64,000 nt of DNA from Acidobacteriota bacterium (GTDB lineage: Bacteria > Acidobacteriota > UBA6911 > RPQK01 > DATIPO01), in the NCBI GenBank assembly GCA_035471785.1, contig DATIPQ010000116.1, positions 1-64,000 of the forward strand. Reading direction: 5' to 3'. The notes under the pieces are model-generated. The model searched no databases and had not been told where the DNA came from. It worked only from the letters and a program-made list of their open reading frames with translations. This document shows positions 24,029-32,662 of this stretch, one piece after another. The number at the start of each line of letters is the position of its first letter. Within the stretch, counting starts at the first letter, position 1. Position numbers and translations under genes: made by a program.

Positions 24029-24973
24029 TCATCTGGCGGCGGTCCGGGCGGCGATGCGCTGGTTGAAGGGGGAGGAGTCGAGGAATTCCCATTCCACCCG
24101 GCGGGGCAGGCTGCGCTTCAGCCAGCGCTCGACATGAAAGTCCCAGAAACGGCCCGTGCCTCCGCTGCGGTTTTGGGGGTCCTGGGCCCGGAAGTCGACT
24201 CGGGCCCGGCCAATCAACTGGAGAATGCTGCTTTCTTCAAAGTCGACAAAAGCCAGTCCGGCTTTGGGGTGTTCCACCAGGTTGCCCAGGGTATTGAAGA
24301 GGCTGTTGCCCGAATAATCGGGTACGCGCAAGCGGCCGTCCCCCATCACCTCCACGAAGCCGCGCGGCCCGCCGCGGTGCGAGACGTCCAGTCCTCCGCC
24401 GGGATAGGCACTGGCCACGAAGAAGGTGTCGGAGCGGGCGATCAGTTCCTTGCTCGGCTCCCCCAGACGGCTCCCTGTCCGCCAGTTGGTGGGTGGGGCT
24501 GCCGGCTCTCCCAGCTTGAAACGGCGCCGCTCGATGTACTTGGGACAGTTGGGATAGGCTTCCTCCACCTCCATCTCCAACTTTCTGGCTGAAAGGCGCT
24601 TCAGGCGTCCGTTGGCGCGCAGGCGCCGGCGGGTGGAAAGGTCGATGATGAGCAGCCCCATGCGGGGGTCGCTCTCGAGGTTGGCGAAGAATGCATCGTC
24701 TCGCGCCAGCGGTCCCGCGCTCAGGTCGATCCGTACTTGGCCAGGGGCGGGAGCGCTGATGAAGCCGGCCGGTCCAAGCAGCAGCGATGCCCAGGGATAA
24801 CCCGCCTCATCCAGCGTGGCCGCGGCGGCCAGCGACTGCTGCTCGATAAAGCCCAGCGCGCCCGCCATGATCTGATCCGAGATGACGCCCCCGTTGCGCT
24901 CGGCCTGGGCACCCTCTCCGGTCAACTGCTGAACCTTGCGTTCACCCTTGTGGTAGGGATTTTTGATCTGCAT
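24029..24973 (-). CDS. Pyridoxamine 5'-phosphate oxidase-fold flavoprotein, tandem domains
   Basis: The 314-residue soluble protein holds two split-barrel flavin-binding units: the first near 'AAAATLDEAGYPWASLLLGP' and 'DDAFFANLESDPRMGLLIID', the second near 'DTFFVASAYPGGGLDVSHRG' and 'NTLGNLVEHPKAGLAFVDFE'. Each has the 'a..d..G.P..s' and 'N....p..gl...d' pattern of PNPOx-like FMN proteins. Such proteins usually reduce or bind xenobiotic or redox substrates, not pyridoxamine phosphate. A perfect palindrome operator lies 84 bases upstream, and a TetR regulator gene is the next upstream gene on the same strand, so it is probably the regulated target. Confidence 0.88.
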   Translation of the reverse strand: MQIKNPYHKGERKVQQLTGEGAQAERNGGVISDQIMAGALGFIEQQSLAAAATLDEAGYPWASLLLGPAGFISAPAPGQVRIDLSAGPLARDDAFFANLESDPRMGLLIIDLSTRRRLRANGRLKRLSARKLEMEVEEAYPNCPKYIERRRFKLGEPAAPPTNWRTGSRLGEPSKELIARSDTFFVASAYPGGGLDVSHRGGPRGFVEVMGDGRLRVPDYSGNSLFNTLGNLVEHPKAGLAFVDFEESSILQLIGRARVDFRAQDPQNRSGGTGRFWDFHVERWLKRSLPRRVEWEFLDSSPFNQRIAARTAAR

Positions 24974-25056
24974 CTTGTCACTCCTTGATGATCCTCTCTG
25001 GAGCGGGGACCAGCGCCGGCAAGGACGCTCCTTCGCGGCGTTCTTGCACGCGGTCT

Positions 25057-25070
25057 ACCGAACGTTCGGT
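25057..25070 (-). promoter_or_regulatory. TetR-type operator
   Basis: ACCGAACGTTCGGT is a perfect 14-bp palindrome in the gap between the TetR gene and the flavoprotein gene. The sequence is very close to operators of TetR/AcrR regulators (ACCGAACGGTCGGT-like). It most likely represses the flavoprotein gene. Confidence 0.8.
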
Positions 25071-25101
25071 TTAAACACCGCCAAAAAAGAGATGCCCCCT
25101 T

Positions 25102-25671
25102 TCACTCCTCGGATTCTGAACCGGTGAGGAGCTTGGGCAGGATCTCGATCACCTCCTGGAAGGGGCGCCGGTCCCCGGTTGCCCGGGCCAGAACCAGCGC
25201 ACCCTCGATTCGGATGACGGCCTGCTCGGAAAGGTTTCGGGCTTGCGCCGAGGAGAGGCCGGCCTCCAGCGCCACCTCGGTCATGGCCTGGATCCAGCCG
25301 CGAGCAGCCGTGGCGGTCAGGCGGCGTAAGGGGGCCAGATTTTCCAGTGAGAGGGTATCGAGAAGGCAGGATCGGCGCCCTTGCCGGTAAAAGGCGTCCA
25401 AGCGCCGCGCCATCTCGCGCACCCTCTCGGCCGGCTCGCCCGAGCCTCTCAGAGGCTCCAGCAAATCGCGGCCGAAGCGCTCCTGGGCGTGGCGCAGGAC
25501 CGCTTGGGCCATCTCTTCTTTGCCCCCTGGAAAGCGATGGTAGAGGCTGGCCCGCTTGAGTCCGGTGGCTTGGCTGATGAGGCTCAGGCTGGCGCCTTCG
25601 AATCCATGTTCTTGAAAGACCCGTGTCAGTCGCTCCAGCAGGTCTTTTTCTTGGACTTTCTGCACTGTCAT
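25102..25671 (-). CDS. TetR-family transcriptional regulator
   Basis: The 189-residue protein has the TetR N-terminal helix-turn-helix (about 8-55): 'LTRVFQEHGFEGASLSLISQ' and 'TGLKRASLYHRFPGGKEEM'. The C-terminal ligand-binding half is helical and carries 'YRQGRRSCLLDTLSL', a Cys-containing stretch seen in the LmrA/YxaF-like subgroup. It should bind the palindrome downstream of its own stop and upstream of the flavoprotein gene, a simple local repressor-target pair. Length and start are normal. Confidence 0.92.
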   Translation of the reverse strand: MTVQKVQEKDLLERLTRVFQEHGFEGASLSLISQATGLKRASLYHRFPGGKEEMAQAVLRHAQERFGRDLLEPLRGSGEPAERVREMARRLDAFYRQGRRSCLLDTLSLENLAPLRRLTATAARGWIQAMTEVALEAGLSSAQARNLSEQAVIRIEGALVLARATGDRRPFQEVIEILPKLLTGSESEE

Positions 25672-25775
25672 GCGTGTTCTTCCGCCTCCTTAGAGCCTAT
25701 ACCAGACGTTGGGAAGGCGCACCGCCCAGCTTGCGTCCCGGGCCTAAGAGTTGGCTGCCAGACTTCAGGATAGCC

Positions 25776-25781
25776 TATGCT
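25776..25781 (+). promoter_or_regulatory. -10-like box before a GTG start
   Basis: TATGCT lies exactly six bases before the GTG chosen for the glycosyltransferase, the same geometry as the other leaderless genes. It supports GTG rather than a much earlier start. Confidence 0.45.
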
Positions 25782-25787
25782 GAGTGC

Positions 25788-26606
25788 GTGAAGGATGTGG
25801 AAGCGGTCATCGTCAACTGGAACAGCGGAGAATTGCTGGGACAAGCCGTCCACAGCCTGCGGCAGCAGGGTTGTCGAGTAATCCGCATCGTGGACAACGC
25901 TTCTGTCCCCGCTCCAGCGCTCGAGCATGCCGAGGTCGAATGGGTGCGCCTGACTGAGAACCGTGGTTTCGCGGCGGGCGCCAACGCCGGGATCGAACCG
26001 GCCCGAAGCCGCTTTGTGCTGCTGCTCAATCCCGACGTGCGCGTTGTGCAGGGCAGCGTCGAGCGCTTGCTCGAACAGGCCCGCACCCATCCCCGGGCGG
26101 CCATTCTCTGCGGCCCCCTTTTGGGAGAGGACGGCACCCCCCAGACCGCTTTCCAATTGCGCCGCCTGCCGACAGTCTGGACGGTTCTCAGCGACGTTCT
26201 TTTTGTGGACGAAGTGAGTGGCCTGATCGGCCGCCCGGCACCCCCTCCCTCCGGCCTCACCCGGATCGAGCAGCCGGCTGCCGCCTATTGGCTCATGCGC
26301 CGCCGCGCCTGGCAGGAGCTGGGCGGCTTCGACGAGGACTTCGCCCCCGCCTGGTTCGAGGACGTCGACTTCTGCAAGCGCCTGGGGCAGGCCGGCTGGG
26401 AGATTCTCTTCCTGCCTCAGGCCCCCGCCCGCCACCGGGGAGGCTACTCTTTGCAAAGAGTGGGACGGGCGCGGTTCCTGCGCACTTTCTACTCCAACCT
26501 GCTGCTCTATTTGAGCAAACACCATCCCCGCGCCCTGCCCTGGCTCAAGCCGGCCGTCAAGCTGGGATTGACCTTGCGACTGCTCGGGCTGCGCGTTTGG
26601 GGTTGA
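25788..26606 (+). CDS. Family 2 glycosyltransferase (rhamnosyltransferase-like)
   Basis: The 272-residue protein starts 'VEAVIVNWNSGELLGQAVHSL', has 'RIVDNASV', the 'NRGFAAGANAGIE' loop and the catalytic 'LLLNPDVRV', the pattern of the WsaF/RfbF-like rhamnosyltransferase group of GT2. 'GGFDEDFAPAWFEDVDFCKRLG' supplies the ED acidic pair. Expected role is sugar addition to surface polysaccharide. The upstream open frame is longer, but its first 55 residues look non-coding and overlap the TetR promoter region. A second GT2 gene begins 60 bases later and the two are probably co-expressed. Confidence 0.9.
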   Translation: MKDVEAVIVNWNSGELLGQAVHSLRQQGCRVIRIVDNASVPAPALEHAEVEWVRLTENRGFAAGANAGIEPARSRFVLLLNPDVRVVQGSVERLLEQARTHPRAAILCGPLLGEDGTPQTAFQLRRLPTVWTVLSDVLFVDEVSGLIGRPAPPPSGLTRIEQPAAAYWLMRRRAWQELGGFDEDFAPAWFEDVDFCKRLGQAGWEILFLPQAPARHRGGYSLQRVGRARFLRTFYSNLLLYLSKHHPRALPWLKPAVKLGLTLRLLGLRVWG

Positions 26607-26665
26607 CGGTTGCCGCCTCCTGCCCTCCGGCACGCTACAATGAAGCGCATCGCGACGGGGAGCCC

Positions 26666-27646
26666 ATGAAAATCGTCTGCAGTATCGTCGCCTTCAACAG
26701 CGCGTCCGACTTGCCGCCCTGTCTGGAGGCGGTGGCCAACCAGACCGTCGCAGTTGAAACAGTGGTGCTTGACAACGCCTCCCACGATGGGAGTGCCGAG
26801 ATCGCCCGCCGCTTCGGCGTGGAAACCCTGTTCAGCGGACGCAATTTGGGATTCTCGGAGGGCCACAACCGCATCCTGATTGGACGCCCTTTCGACTATG
26901 CCTGGGTTTTGAATCCCGACTGCCGCCCTCACAGCGACTACCTGGAGCGCCTGCTGCAGGCCATGCAGGAAAGCGGCGCAGACATGGCCCAGGGCAAGCT
27001 GCTGCGCATGGATGAGCGGGGCCAGCCGGTCGAGAGTGCCCCGGGCCCTGTCCTCGACAGTGCCGGCATGTACTTCACTCCTGCTCAGAGGCATTTCGAC
27101 CGCGGCAGCGGCCAAGCCGATCGGGGACAGTACGACAAGCGCCAGGAGGTCTTCGGCGTGACGGCGGCAGCCGCTCTCTACTCGCGCCGCCTGCTGGACG
27201 CGGTCCGCTTTGAGGACGAGTACTTCGATGCCGACTTCTTCGCCTACCGCGAGGACGCTGACCTGTGCTGGAGGGCCCGTCTGCTGGGCTTCCGCGCCCT
27301 TTACGAACCGGCGGCGCGCGCCCTCCACCGGCGCCACGTGCTGCCCCGGCGCCGCCGCCGCATCGAGGACGCTCTCAACCTCCATTCCCTCAAGAACCGC
27401 TTCCTGATGCGCATCAAGAACATGGACGCCCCCGTGGCCCGCCGCTGCTTTCCCTGGATGCAGATGCGCGACGCCGGCATCCGCGCCTACGTACTCTTTG
27501 GCGAGCGCTCCTCGCGGGAGGCCTACCGGGAAGTGCGGCGCCTGAGGGGGCGCATGCTGGACAAGCGGACGGTCCTGGAGGAGAAAGGAAGCTGGGCCGA
27601 CCTCTCCCCCTGGTTCGACTTCCGCCCTCAAGCCTTCGATCTGTAG
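26666..27646 (+). CDS. Family 2 glycosyltransferase
   Basis: The 326-residue protein is another GT2: 'IVCSIVAFNSASDLPPCLEA', 'VVLDNASHDGSAEIARRFGV', 'GRNLGFSEGHN', 'YAWVLNPDCRPH' and 'FFAYREDADLCWRARLLGF'. The C-terminal region is basic with 'HRRHVLPRRRRRIEDALNLH', which may sit on the membrane. The start has GGGGAG at good spacing and a TACAAT box at 26635-26640. Sequence is related to, but not a close duplicate of, the preceding glycosyltransferase. Substrates unknown. Confidence 0.92.
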   Translation: MKIVCSIVAFNSASDLPPCLEAVANQTVAVETVVLDNASHDGSAEIARRFGVETLFSGRNLGFSEGHNRILIGRPFDYAWVLNPDCRPHSDYLERLLQAMQESGADMAQGKLLRMDERGQPVESAPGPVLDSAGMYFTPAQRHFDRGSGQADRGQYDKRQEVFGVTAAAALYSRRLLDAVRFEDEYFDADFFAYREDADLCWRARLLGFRALYEPAARALHRRHVLPRRRRRIEDALNLHSLKNRFLMRIKNMDAPVARRCFPWMQMRDAGIRAYVLFGERSSREAYREVRRLRGRMLDKRTVLEEKGSWADLSPWFDFRPQAFDL

Positions 27647-27687
27647 CGAGCGACCTCATACCGCCGGGAGCAATTGGGCCTTCACAG

Positions 27688-27742
27688 CGGTCGCCTGAAA
27701 CTTGACCCGTGTGTGAACTTGTTGGCCGCCTGGTGGCCCTAG
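27688..27742 (-). repeat. 55-bp dispersed repeat, copy 2
   Basis: Read on the minus strand this segment starts CTAGGGCCACCAGGCGGCC and contains CAAGTTCACACA, matching the copy at 10714-10768 apart from about seven substitutions and one indel. It occupies much of the gap before pgsA. Confidence 0.8.
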
Positions 27743-27811
27743 CCTCTCCTCCCGAACGGCGGTCCGGCAGGTTGTTTGCCGCGCATTGCCGGTGGTAAAG
27801 TCTTTGCAGCC

Positions 27812-28420
27812 ATGAACTTGCCCAACATCCTCACCACCACGCGCATCGTTCTCGTGCCTTTGCTGGTCACGGTCCTGCTCACCTCGCAGGCGCCGGGACG
27901 GGAGTTGTTCGGGCTCATCGTATTCATCGCCGCCGCCCTGACCGATTTCTTCGACGGTTATCTGGCCCGCCGCCGCAAGCAGATCACTTCGGTGGGGATA
28001 CTGCTCGATCCCATCGCCGACAAACTGCTCATCTCTTCCGCTTTTATCTCGCTGGTGGAGATCGGGCTGGTGCAGGCCTGGATGGTGGTGGTCATCGTAG
28101 GTCGCGAGTTCGCGGTCACTGGATTGCGCAGTGTGGCCGCGCTCAAGGGAGTGGCTGTTTCCGCCAAGCGGCTGGGCAAGTACAAGATGGTGTCCCAGGT
28201 CTTCTGCGTCGGATTCCTGATCGGCGGAAGGCTGGTTACCAGCGAAGTTTACTTCATCGAGATCGGACGCGTCCTGCTGTGGATCGTCGTGCTCCTCTCG
28301 CTGGCCTCGATGATCCAGTACTTCAAGCACTTCTGGGGCGTCATCGAGACCAAGGAGCGCTCCCAGGAGGAGTCGGAAGCCGACAACGTGGTGCGCCTGG
28401 GACGCAAGAAGATCAGCTAA
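27812..28420 (+). CDS. pgsA: CDP-diacylglycerol--glycerol-3-phosphate 3-phosphatidyltransferase
   Basis: The 202-residue integral membrane protein makes phosphatidylglycerol-phosphate, the first committed step to phosphatidylglycerol and cardiolipin. The CDP-alcohol phosphotransferase signature D-x2-D-G-x2-A-R-x8-G-x3-D-x3-D is intact ('DFFDGYLARR', then 'GILLDPIADKLL'). Five to six helices are visible. The N-terminal 'MNLPNILTTTRIVLVPLLV' is characteristic. The C-terminal tail (Glu/Arg-rich) is cytoplasmic. It is followed after 19 bases by the aroD-aroE fusion. Confidence 0.95.
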   Translation: MNLPNILTTTRIVLVPLLVTVLLTSQAPGRELFGLIVFIAAALTDFFDGYLARRRKQITSVGILLDPIADKLLISSAFISLVEIGLVQAWMVVVIVGREFAVTGLRSVAALKGVAVSAKRLGKYKMVSQVFCVGFLIGGRLVTSEVYFIEIGRVLLWIVVLLSLASMIQYFKHFWGVIETKERSQEESEADNVVRLGRKKIS

Positions 28421-28439
28421 ACCGGTTCCCTTCCGATCA

Positions 28440-29891
28440 ATGCCGCCCATTTGCCTCACCTTGAGCGTCCCCGATGCTGCCCAACTGCAACGGCGCATCG
28501 AGAAACACGCCGGAGCCGTCCGCTGGATCGAGGTTCGCCTCGACGCTTTAGACCGGCCTCGATTACCCCGCTTGCCCCAGAAGACCTCCAGCGGATTCAT
28601 CGCCACCTGCCGCCCCCGGCGCGAAGGAGGAGGCTGGAAGGGAAGCGAACGCGAGCGTTTGCAGCTCTTGCAGCAGGCGGCCCGCCGCGGCTTTGCCTGG
28701 ATCGACCTGGAACACGACGTCGAGCAGGGGCTCGATCTGCCCTCCGGAGTGTCCTTGCTTCGATCGCTGCACGACTTCGAGGGAATGCCCGATTCGCTGG
28801 ACAGCGTGTTTCAGTCCCTGCGCGGGCGGGGGCATGCCGTCAAGATGGCGCTGACCGTCAACCGTTCCGATCAGCTCGTGCGCCTGCTGGACTGGATGAG
28901 CGGACTGCCCCGGCAAGAGCGCCGGGTGGTCCTGGGAATGGGCCGGATCGGACAGCCCTCGCGCCTCCTGGGCGCCTTCTTGGGCAATCTCTGGACCTAC
29001 CTGGCCGAAGAGGACGACAATCCCGCGGCGCCCGCCCAGTTCAGCCTGCGCCAGGCCCGCCTCTACCGCCTGCAGTCATGGACCCGAACGCCCTCCTTCT
29101 ATGGCGTCATGGGCCGTCCCGTGGCCCACTCCCTCTCGCCTCTGCTGCACAACCGCCTGTTGGCCCGCTACAACCTCGAGGGAGTCTATCTGCCCGTCCA
29201 TCTGGACGATCTGGAGCCCTGGATGGGTTGGCTCCAGCGCACCTCGCTTTCCTTTCAAGGTTTCAGCGTGACACTGCCTTTTAAGCGGGAGATCATGGAC
29301 TACCTGGCCCAAAACGACTCTCCCATCGGCTCCGTCAACACGCTCAGCCGCATTCCCTCAGGCGGGTGGAGAGGTTCCAACACCGACTACCAGGGATTCA
29401 TCGGGCCCCTGCGGGCGCGCGGCTCTCTGCGGGGCGGACGGGCCCTGGTGCTGGGAAACGGAGGCGTGGCCCGCACCGTTGTCCGCGCCCTGCTCGATGA
29501 AGGTATGGAGGTGACCGTGGTGGGACGCGACCAGGCCCGCGCCCAGGCCCTGGCCCAGCAAATGGGCTGCGGCCACGCCACCTTCAAGGACTTGCCCATC
29601 AGCGCCCAGGTCTGCGTCAATACCACTCCCGTCGGGCAACATCCCCACACCGAGTCCTCTCCCTTGCAGGCTTCCCAAGTCGATTTCGAGGTGGTTTACG
29701 ACCTCATTTACAATCCGCGCCGGACGCGCCTGCTGCGGGAAGCCGAATCCAGGGGCTGCCAGATCATCTCGGGACTTGAAATGTTCATCGAACAGGCAGC
29801 CCTCCAGTTCCGCATGTGGACGGGAATCGATCCCGACAGGCGCTTTATGAAGGATGTCCTGGACCGGGATGCGCCCCCAGGAGACGCTTGA
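28440..29891 (+). CDS. aroDE: 3-dehydroquinate dehydratase / shikimate dehydrogenase fusion
   Basis: The 483-residue protein joins two sequential shikimate-pathway enzymes. Residues 1-210 are a type I dehydroquinase: 'WIEVRLDALDR', the catalytic His in 'LLRSLHDFEGMP' (about 111) and the Schiff-base Lys in 'VKMALTV' (about 134). Residues about 217-475 are shikimate dehydrogenase: 'GVMGRPVAHSLSPLLHN', catalytic Lys in 'VTLPFK' (about 282), Asp in 'NTDYQGF' (about 314) and the dinucleotide motif 'VLGNGGVARTVV'. It turns dehydroquinate into shikimate. Such fusions occur in plants, chlamydiae and some bacteria. Both active sites appear intact. Confidence 0.95.
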   Translation: MPPICLTLSVPDAAQLQRRIEKHAGAVRWIEVRLDALDRPRLPRLPQKTSSGFIATCRPRREGGGWKGSERERLQLLQQAARRGFAWIDLEHDVEQGLDLPSGVSLLRSLHDFEGMPDSLDSVFQSLRGRGHAVKMALTVNRSDQLVRLLDWMSGLPRQERRVVLGMGRIGQPSRLLGAFLGNLWTYLAEEDDNPAAPAQFSLRQARLYRLQSWTRTPSFYGVMGRPVAHSLSPLLHNRLLARYNLEGVYLPVHLDDLEPWMGWLQRTSLSFQGFSVTLPFKREIMDYLAQNDSPIGSVNTLSRIPSGGWRGSNTDYQGFIGPLRARGSLRGGRALVLGNGGVARTVVRALLDEGMEVTVVGRDQARAQALAQQMGCGHATFKDLPISAQVCVNTTPVGQHPHTESSPLQASQVDFEVVYDLIYNPRRTRLLREAESRGCQIISGLEMFIEQAALQFRMWTGIDPDRRFMKDVLDRDAPPGDA

Positions 29892-29917
29892 CACGAAAAC
29901 GTCGAAGCTGCTAATTT
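29888..29917 (+). promoter_or_regulatory. Sigma-70 promoter overlapping the aroDE stop codon
   Basis: TTGACA (29888-29893), 18 bases, TAATTT (29912-29917). The -35 box contains the stop codon of the aroDE fusion. It should drive the secreted protein that starts at 29967. Confidence 0.6.
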
Positions 29918-29966
29918 AGCCGCAGCCGGGCGGTGTGAGCCGCCACGCGGCGACCGGGGGCCTAGG

Positions 29967-31541
29967 ATGGTTTCAGTGAAAAAGCGTTTGGTCTGGACGA
30001 GTTGCCTCTTGGCCTGCGTCTGGCCGGCCTACTTGTCCGCCCAACAGGATCCCGTACACGTTTTTCCCTTCATCGCGGACGGTGCCGGGGTGCGCGCCGA
30101 AGTCGCCCTCACCAATCCCGGATCTGAAGCTCAGCAAGGAACCATCTTCTTCTGGGACGACGACGGTCGTCCCCTGCCCCTGGCCGTTGAGGGGGAAGAG
30201 GTGACCCGATGGGACTTCCAGGTTGCCGCGGCGGGAGCCTTCAAGCTTTCGACGGACGGCTCGGGAGACTTGAAGAGCGGTTATGTCACCATTACGACCG
30301 TCGATCCGCGCAGCACTCTCAGCGGCACCATTTTCTATTCCATCGCCGGCTCGCAGCTTTCCGTTCCGGCCTCGCCTCTCAGCACCGAGTACCATGTATT
30401 CGCGGAACGAAGCGAGGACGCCAATTCGGGTCTGGCCTTCGCCAATCCCTTGGACCAGCCCTCGACACTTTATCTCTCCCTCCACGATTCCCAGGGCATT
30501 CCCCAGGCCGCTCGCGAACTGAGGCTGGAGGCGGGAGCCAAGAGGGCCCGCTTCATCGATGAGATTTTCGTCGGCTATTTCGATTCGCCCGGCCAACAGT
30601 TCGAAGGCACCGTGCAGGCCATCTCCGAAGAGCCCTTTGCCATGATGGGCCTGCGCCAGCGCCAGGACGGCTCGCTGGCTACCTTGAGCGGGGCGCCGAC
30701 CGCCTTCAACAGCGGCAGCGCCCAGTTGTTGCTGAGCATAGACGCCGGCATCGATCCCTCCCAGTCCGAGTTCAGCGGCGACCAACTGGCCTCGGCTACA
30801 GTGGCCCAACTCCTGGGTGCCGAAGGCCCCGCCGTCACCCAGTTCGTCCATCTCGAAAACCTCAGCGGACAGGAGCCGGTGACGGTCACCGTCCGCTACT
30901 TCAATGACCGCTGCGCCGAGGTGCTGAGCTTTTTAAAGGTGCTCGACTGCGGCCAGAGCTGGACCTTTTCGCCCTTCCAGGACGTGATCGAGGGCATCGA
31001 CCTGGGAGAACGCTTCTTCGGCCCTCCCGGCGCCGAGTCCTCGGGCCTGACCGCCCTCGACTTCGGCGACGGACGCTTTACCCTTTCGGTGACGGTTTCG
31101 GGCGCGGGAGACGGGGATTCGGATGAAGCCCTGACTGTGCTGCCCGACGAGCTGGCGGCGCTCTCCTGCTCGCTCCCCTCGGCACGGCAGCAAGAAGGGG
31201 ATCCGGCCGACCCGCCTCCCTCCCTCACCCTGTGCAACGCTCGCCCACGCTCATTCAACGTCCTCTCGGGATACCTGAGCGGCGATGAAGAAGGGCAGTG
31301 CCGGGGACCGATGCTGCGGGCCGACGCCCAGGACCTCTTCGCCAGCCAGTTTACGCGCATGCTGATGCCTCAATCGGGCCTCGACGAGGCATGTCTGCAT
31401 GTCTCGCAGCCGGCCTCCTGCCTGCTTCCGGCCCGTCTGCAACAAGTCGAAGCGGCCTCTTGCGGAGAGGGCTCTGCAGCGGGACCAGCCTGGCAAATCG
31501 GCCTGTCAGGACGTCCCCATCAACTGCTGCCCCTTCAGTAG
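29967..31541 (+). CDS. Secreted protein of unknown function
   Basis: The 524-residue protein has a signal peptide (about 1-25, cleavage near LSA-QQD) and then repeated beta-rich units. Strings such as 'VHVFPFIADGAGVRAEVALT', 'TIFFWDDDGRPLPL', 'STEYHVFAERSEDANSGLAF' and 'TQFVHLENLSGQEPVTVTVR' share the pattern of immunoglobulin-like domains found in acidobacterial exported proteins ('ll.N.....t..v.f.d..G.p'). The C-terminal third is Cys-rich (at least eight Cys), consistent with disulfides outside the cytoplasm. No enzyme motif is visible. It has its own promoter and stands between aroDE and serB. Confidence 0.8.
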   Translation: MVSVKKRLVWTSCLLACVWPAYLSAQQDPVHVFPFIADGAGVRAEVALTNPGSEAQQGTIFFWDDDGRPLPLAVEGEEVTRWDFQVAAAGAFKLSTDGSGDLKSGYVTITTVDPRSTLSGTIFYSIAGSQLSVPASPLSTEYHVFAERSEDANSGLAFANPLDQPSTLYLSLHDSQGIPQAARELRLEAGAKRARFIDEIFVGYFDSPGQQFEGTVQAISEEPFAMMGLRQRQDGSLATLSGAPTAFNSGSAQLLLSIDAGIDPSQSEFSGDQLASATVAQLLGAEGPAVTQFVHLENLSGQEPVTVTVRYFNDRCAEVLSFLKVLDCGQSWTFSPFQDVIEGIDLGERFFGPPGAESSGLTALDFGDGRFTLSVTVSGAGDGDSDEALTVLPDELAALSCSLPSARQQEGDPADPPPSLTLCNARPRSFNVLSGYLSGDEEGQCRGPMLRADAQDLFASQFTRMLMPQSGLDEACLHVSQPASCLLPARLQQVEAASCGEGSAAGPAWQIGLSGRPHQLLPLQ

Positions 31542-31602
31542 TCGATGCCCACTTCTCCATCTTCATCTCCCAAGACTTGGCATCCTGATTTAGCATGTGC
31601 TC

Positions 31603-32598
31603 ATGGATGAAAGGGAGGGACTAGGGGCACTGAGCCGGTTTTCTTCGCAGAGTCCTCGCCATCCGCGTCTCTGCCGCAAGGCCGCAGAGATGAGCGGAGA
31701 CGGGCGGATCGTGGCTCTCAGCGGCCCGCGTGACCTGACCGCCCTGAAGGCCGCTTTGCACGAATCCTGGGCCGCTGGATTCGCCACGCCCTGGCTGCGT
31801 CCTCTCTCCCTGAAGGGCATGACGGCTCTGGAGATGTCGCTTCAAGGCACGGCTTTTCCGCGGCTGGAGAAACGCCTGGCTCCCTTGCGCCAAGAGGGAC
31901 TCGACCTTTCCTTGCAGCCGGGACGCCTGGGACCCCAGCCGCCGGGCTTGCTGGTCATGGACATGGACTCGACGCTGGTCGAGCAGGAAGGCATCGACGA
32001 ATTGGCCCGCCAAGTGGGCGTCTACGAAAAGGTCGCTGCGGTGACCGAGAGAGCCATGCGCGGCGAGATGGACTTCGACGAATCGCTGCGCCAAAGGGTG
32101 GACTGCCTGCGGGGAGCCTCGGAGCAGATCTTGGGCCGCGTCCGCTCCCGCATCCGCCTGACGCCGGGAGCGCGGCGCCTTGTCCAGGAGATGCGTCGGC
32201 GCGGCACCCGCCTGGGACTTCTCTCGGGCGGGTTCCGCCAACTGGGCAGCGGCCTGGCCGCTGAACTGGGCTTTGATCACTTCCACGCCAATGTCCTCGA
32301 AGTCGAGGGAGGAAGGCTGACCGGTCGGGTTCAAGGTCCGATCGTCAACGCCCGGCGCAAGGCTCAATTGCTGCAAGAGCTGTCCGCCCTGCACGGGCTG
32401 GCCCCCTCCCAAACCGCGGCGGTGGGCGATGGAGCCAACGATTTGCCCATGCTTCTCGACAGCGGCCTGGGCATCGCCTTCTGCGCCAAGCCCGAGGTGA
32501 GGCGTCAAGCTCTTCACAGCATTGATCAGCGGCGCCTCGATGCCGCCCTTTACTTGATGGGCCTTTCCGACGATGAAATTTCCATGAATCCGGACTGA
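31603..32598 (+). CDS. serB: Phosphoserine phosphatase
   Basis: The 331-residue protein has a C-terminal HAD hydrolase of the SerB type from about residue 112: motif I 'VMDMDSTLVEQEGIDELAR' with the Asp nucleophile, motif II 'LGLLSGGFRQLG', motif III Lys and motif IV 'AAVGDGANDLPML'. It removes phosphate from O-phosphoserine, the last step of serine synthesis. The N-terminal 100 residues form the small regulatory-like domain seen in long SerB proteins. The start is uncertain: an ATG at 31603 or one at 31690 ('MSGDGRIVALSG') are both possible. Confidence 0.93.
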   Translation: MDEREGLGALSRFSSQSPRHPRLCRKAAEMSGDGRIVALSGPRDLTALKAALHESWAAGFATPWLRPLSLKGMTALEMSLQGTAFPRLEKRLAPLRQEGLDLSLQPGRLGPQPPGLLVMDMDSTLVEQEGIDELARQVGVYEKVAAVTERAMRGEMDFDESLRQRVDCLRGASEQILGRVRSRIRLTPGARRLVQEMRRRGTRLGLLSGGFRQLGSGLAAELGFDHFHANVLEVEGGRLTGRVQGPIVNARRKAQLLQELSALHGLAPSQTAAVGDGANDLPMLLDSGLGIAFCAKPEVRRQALHSIDQRRLDAALYLMGLSDDEISMNPD

Positions 32599-32662
32599 TT
32601 TCGAATCGCCCGCTGCCTGAGCACGTCTAAGAGACAGGGAGTTGACAGGAGGAGTTTTCCAA

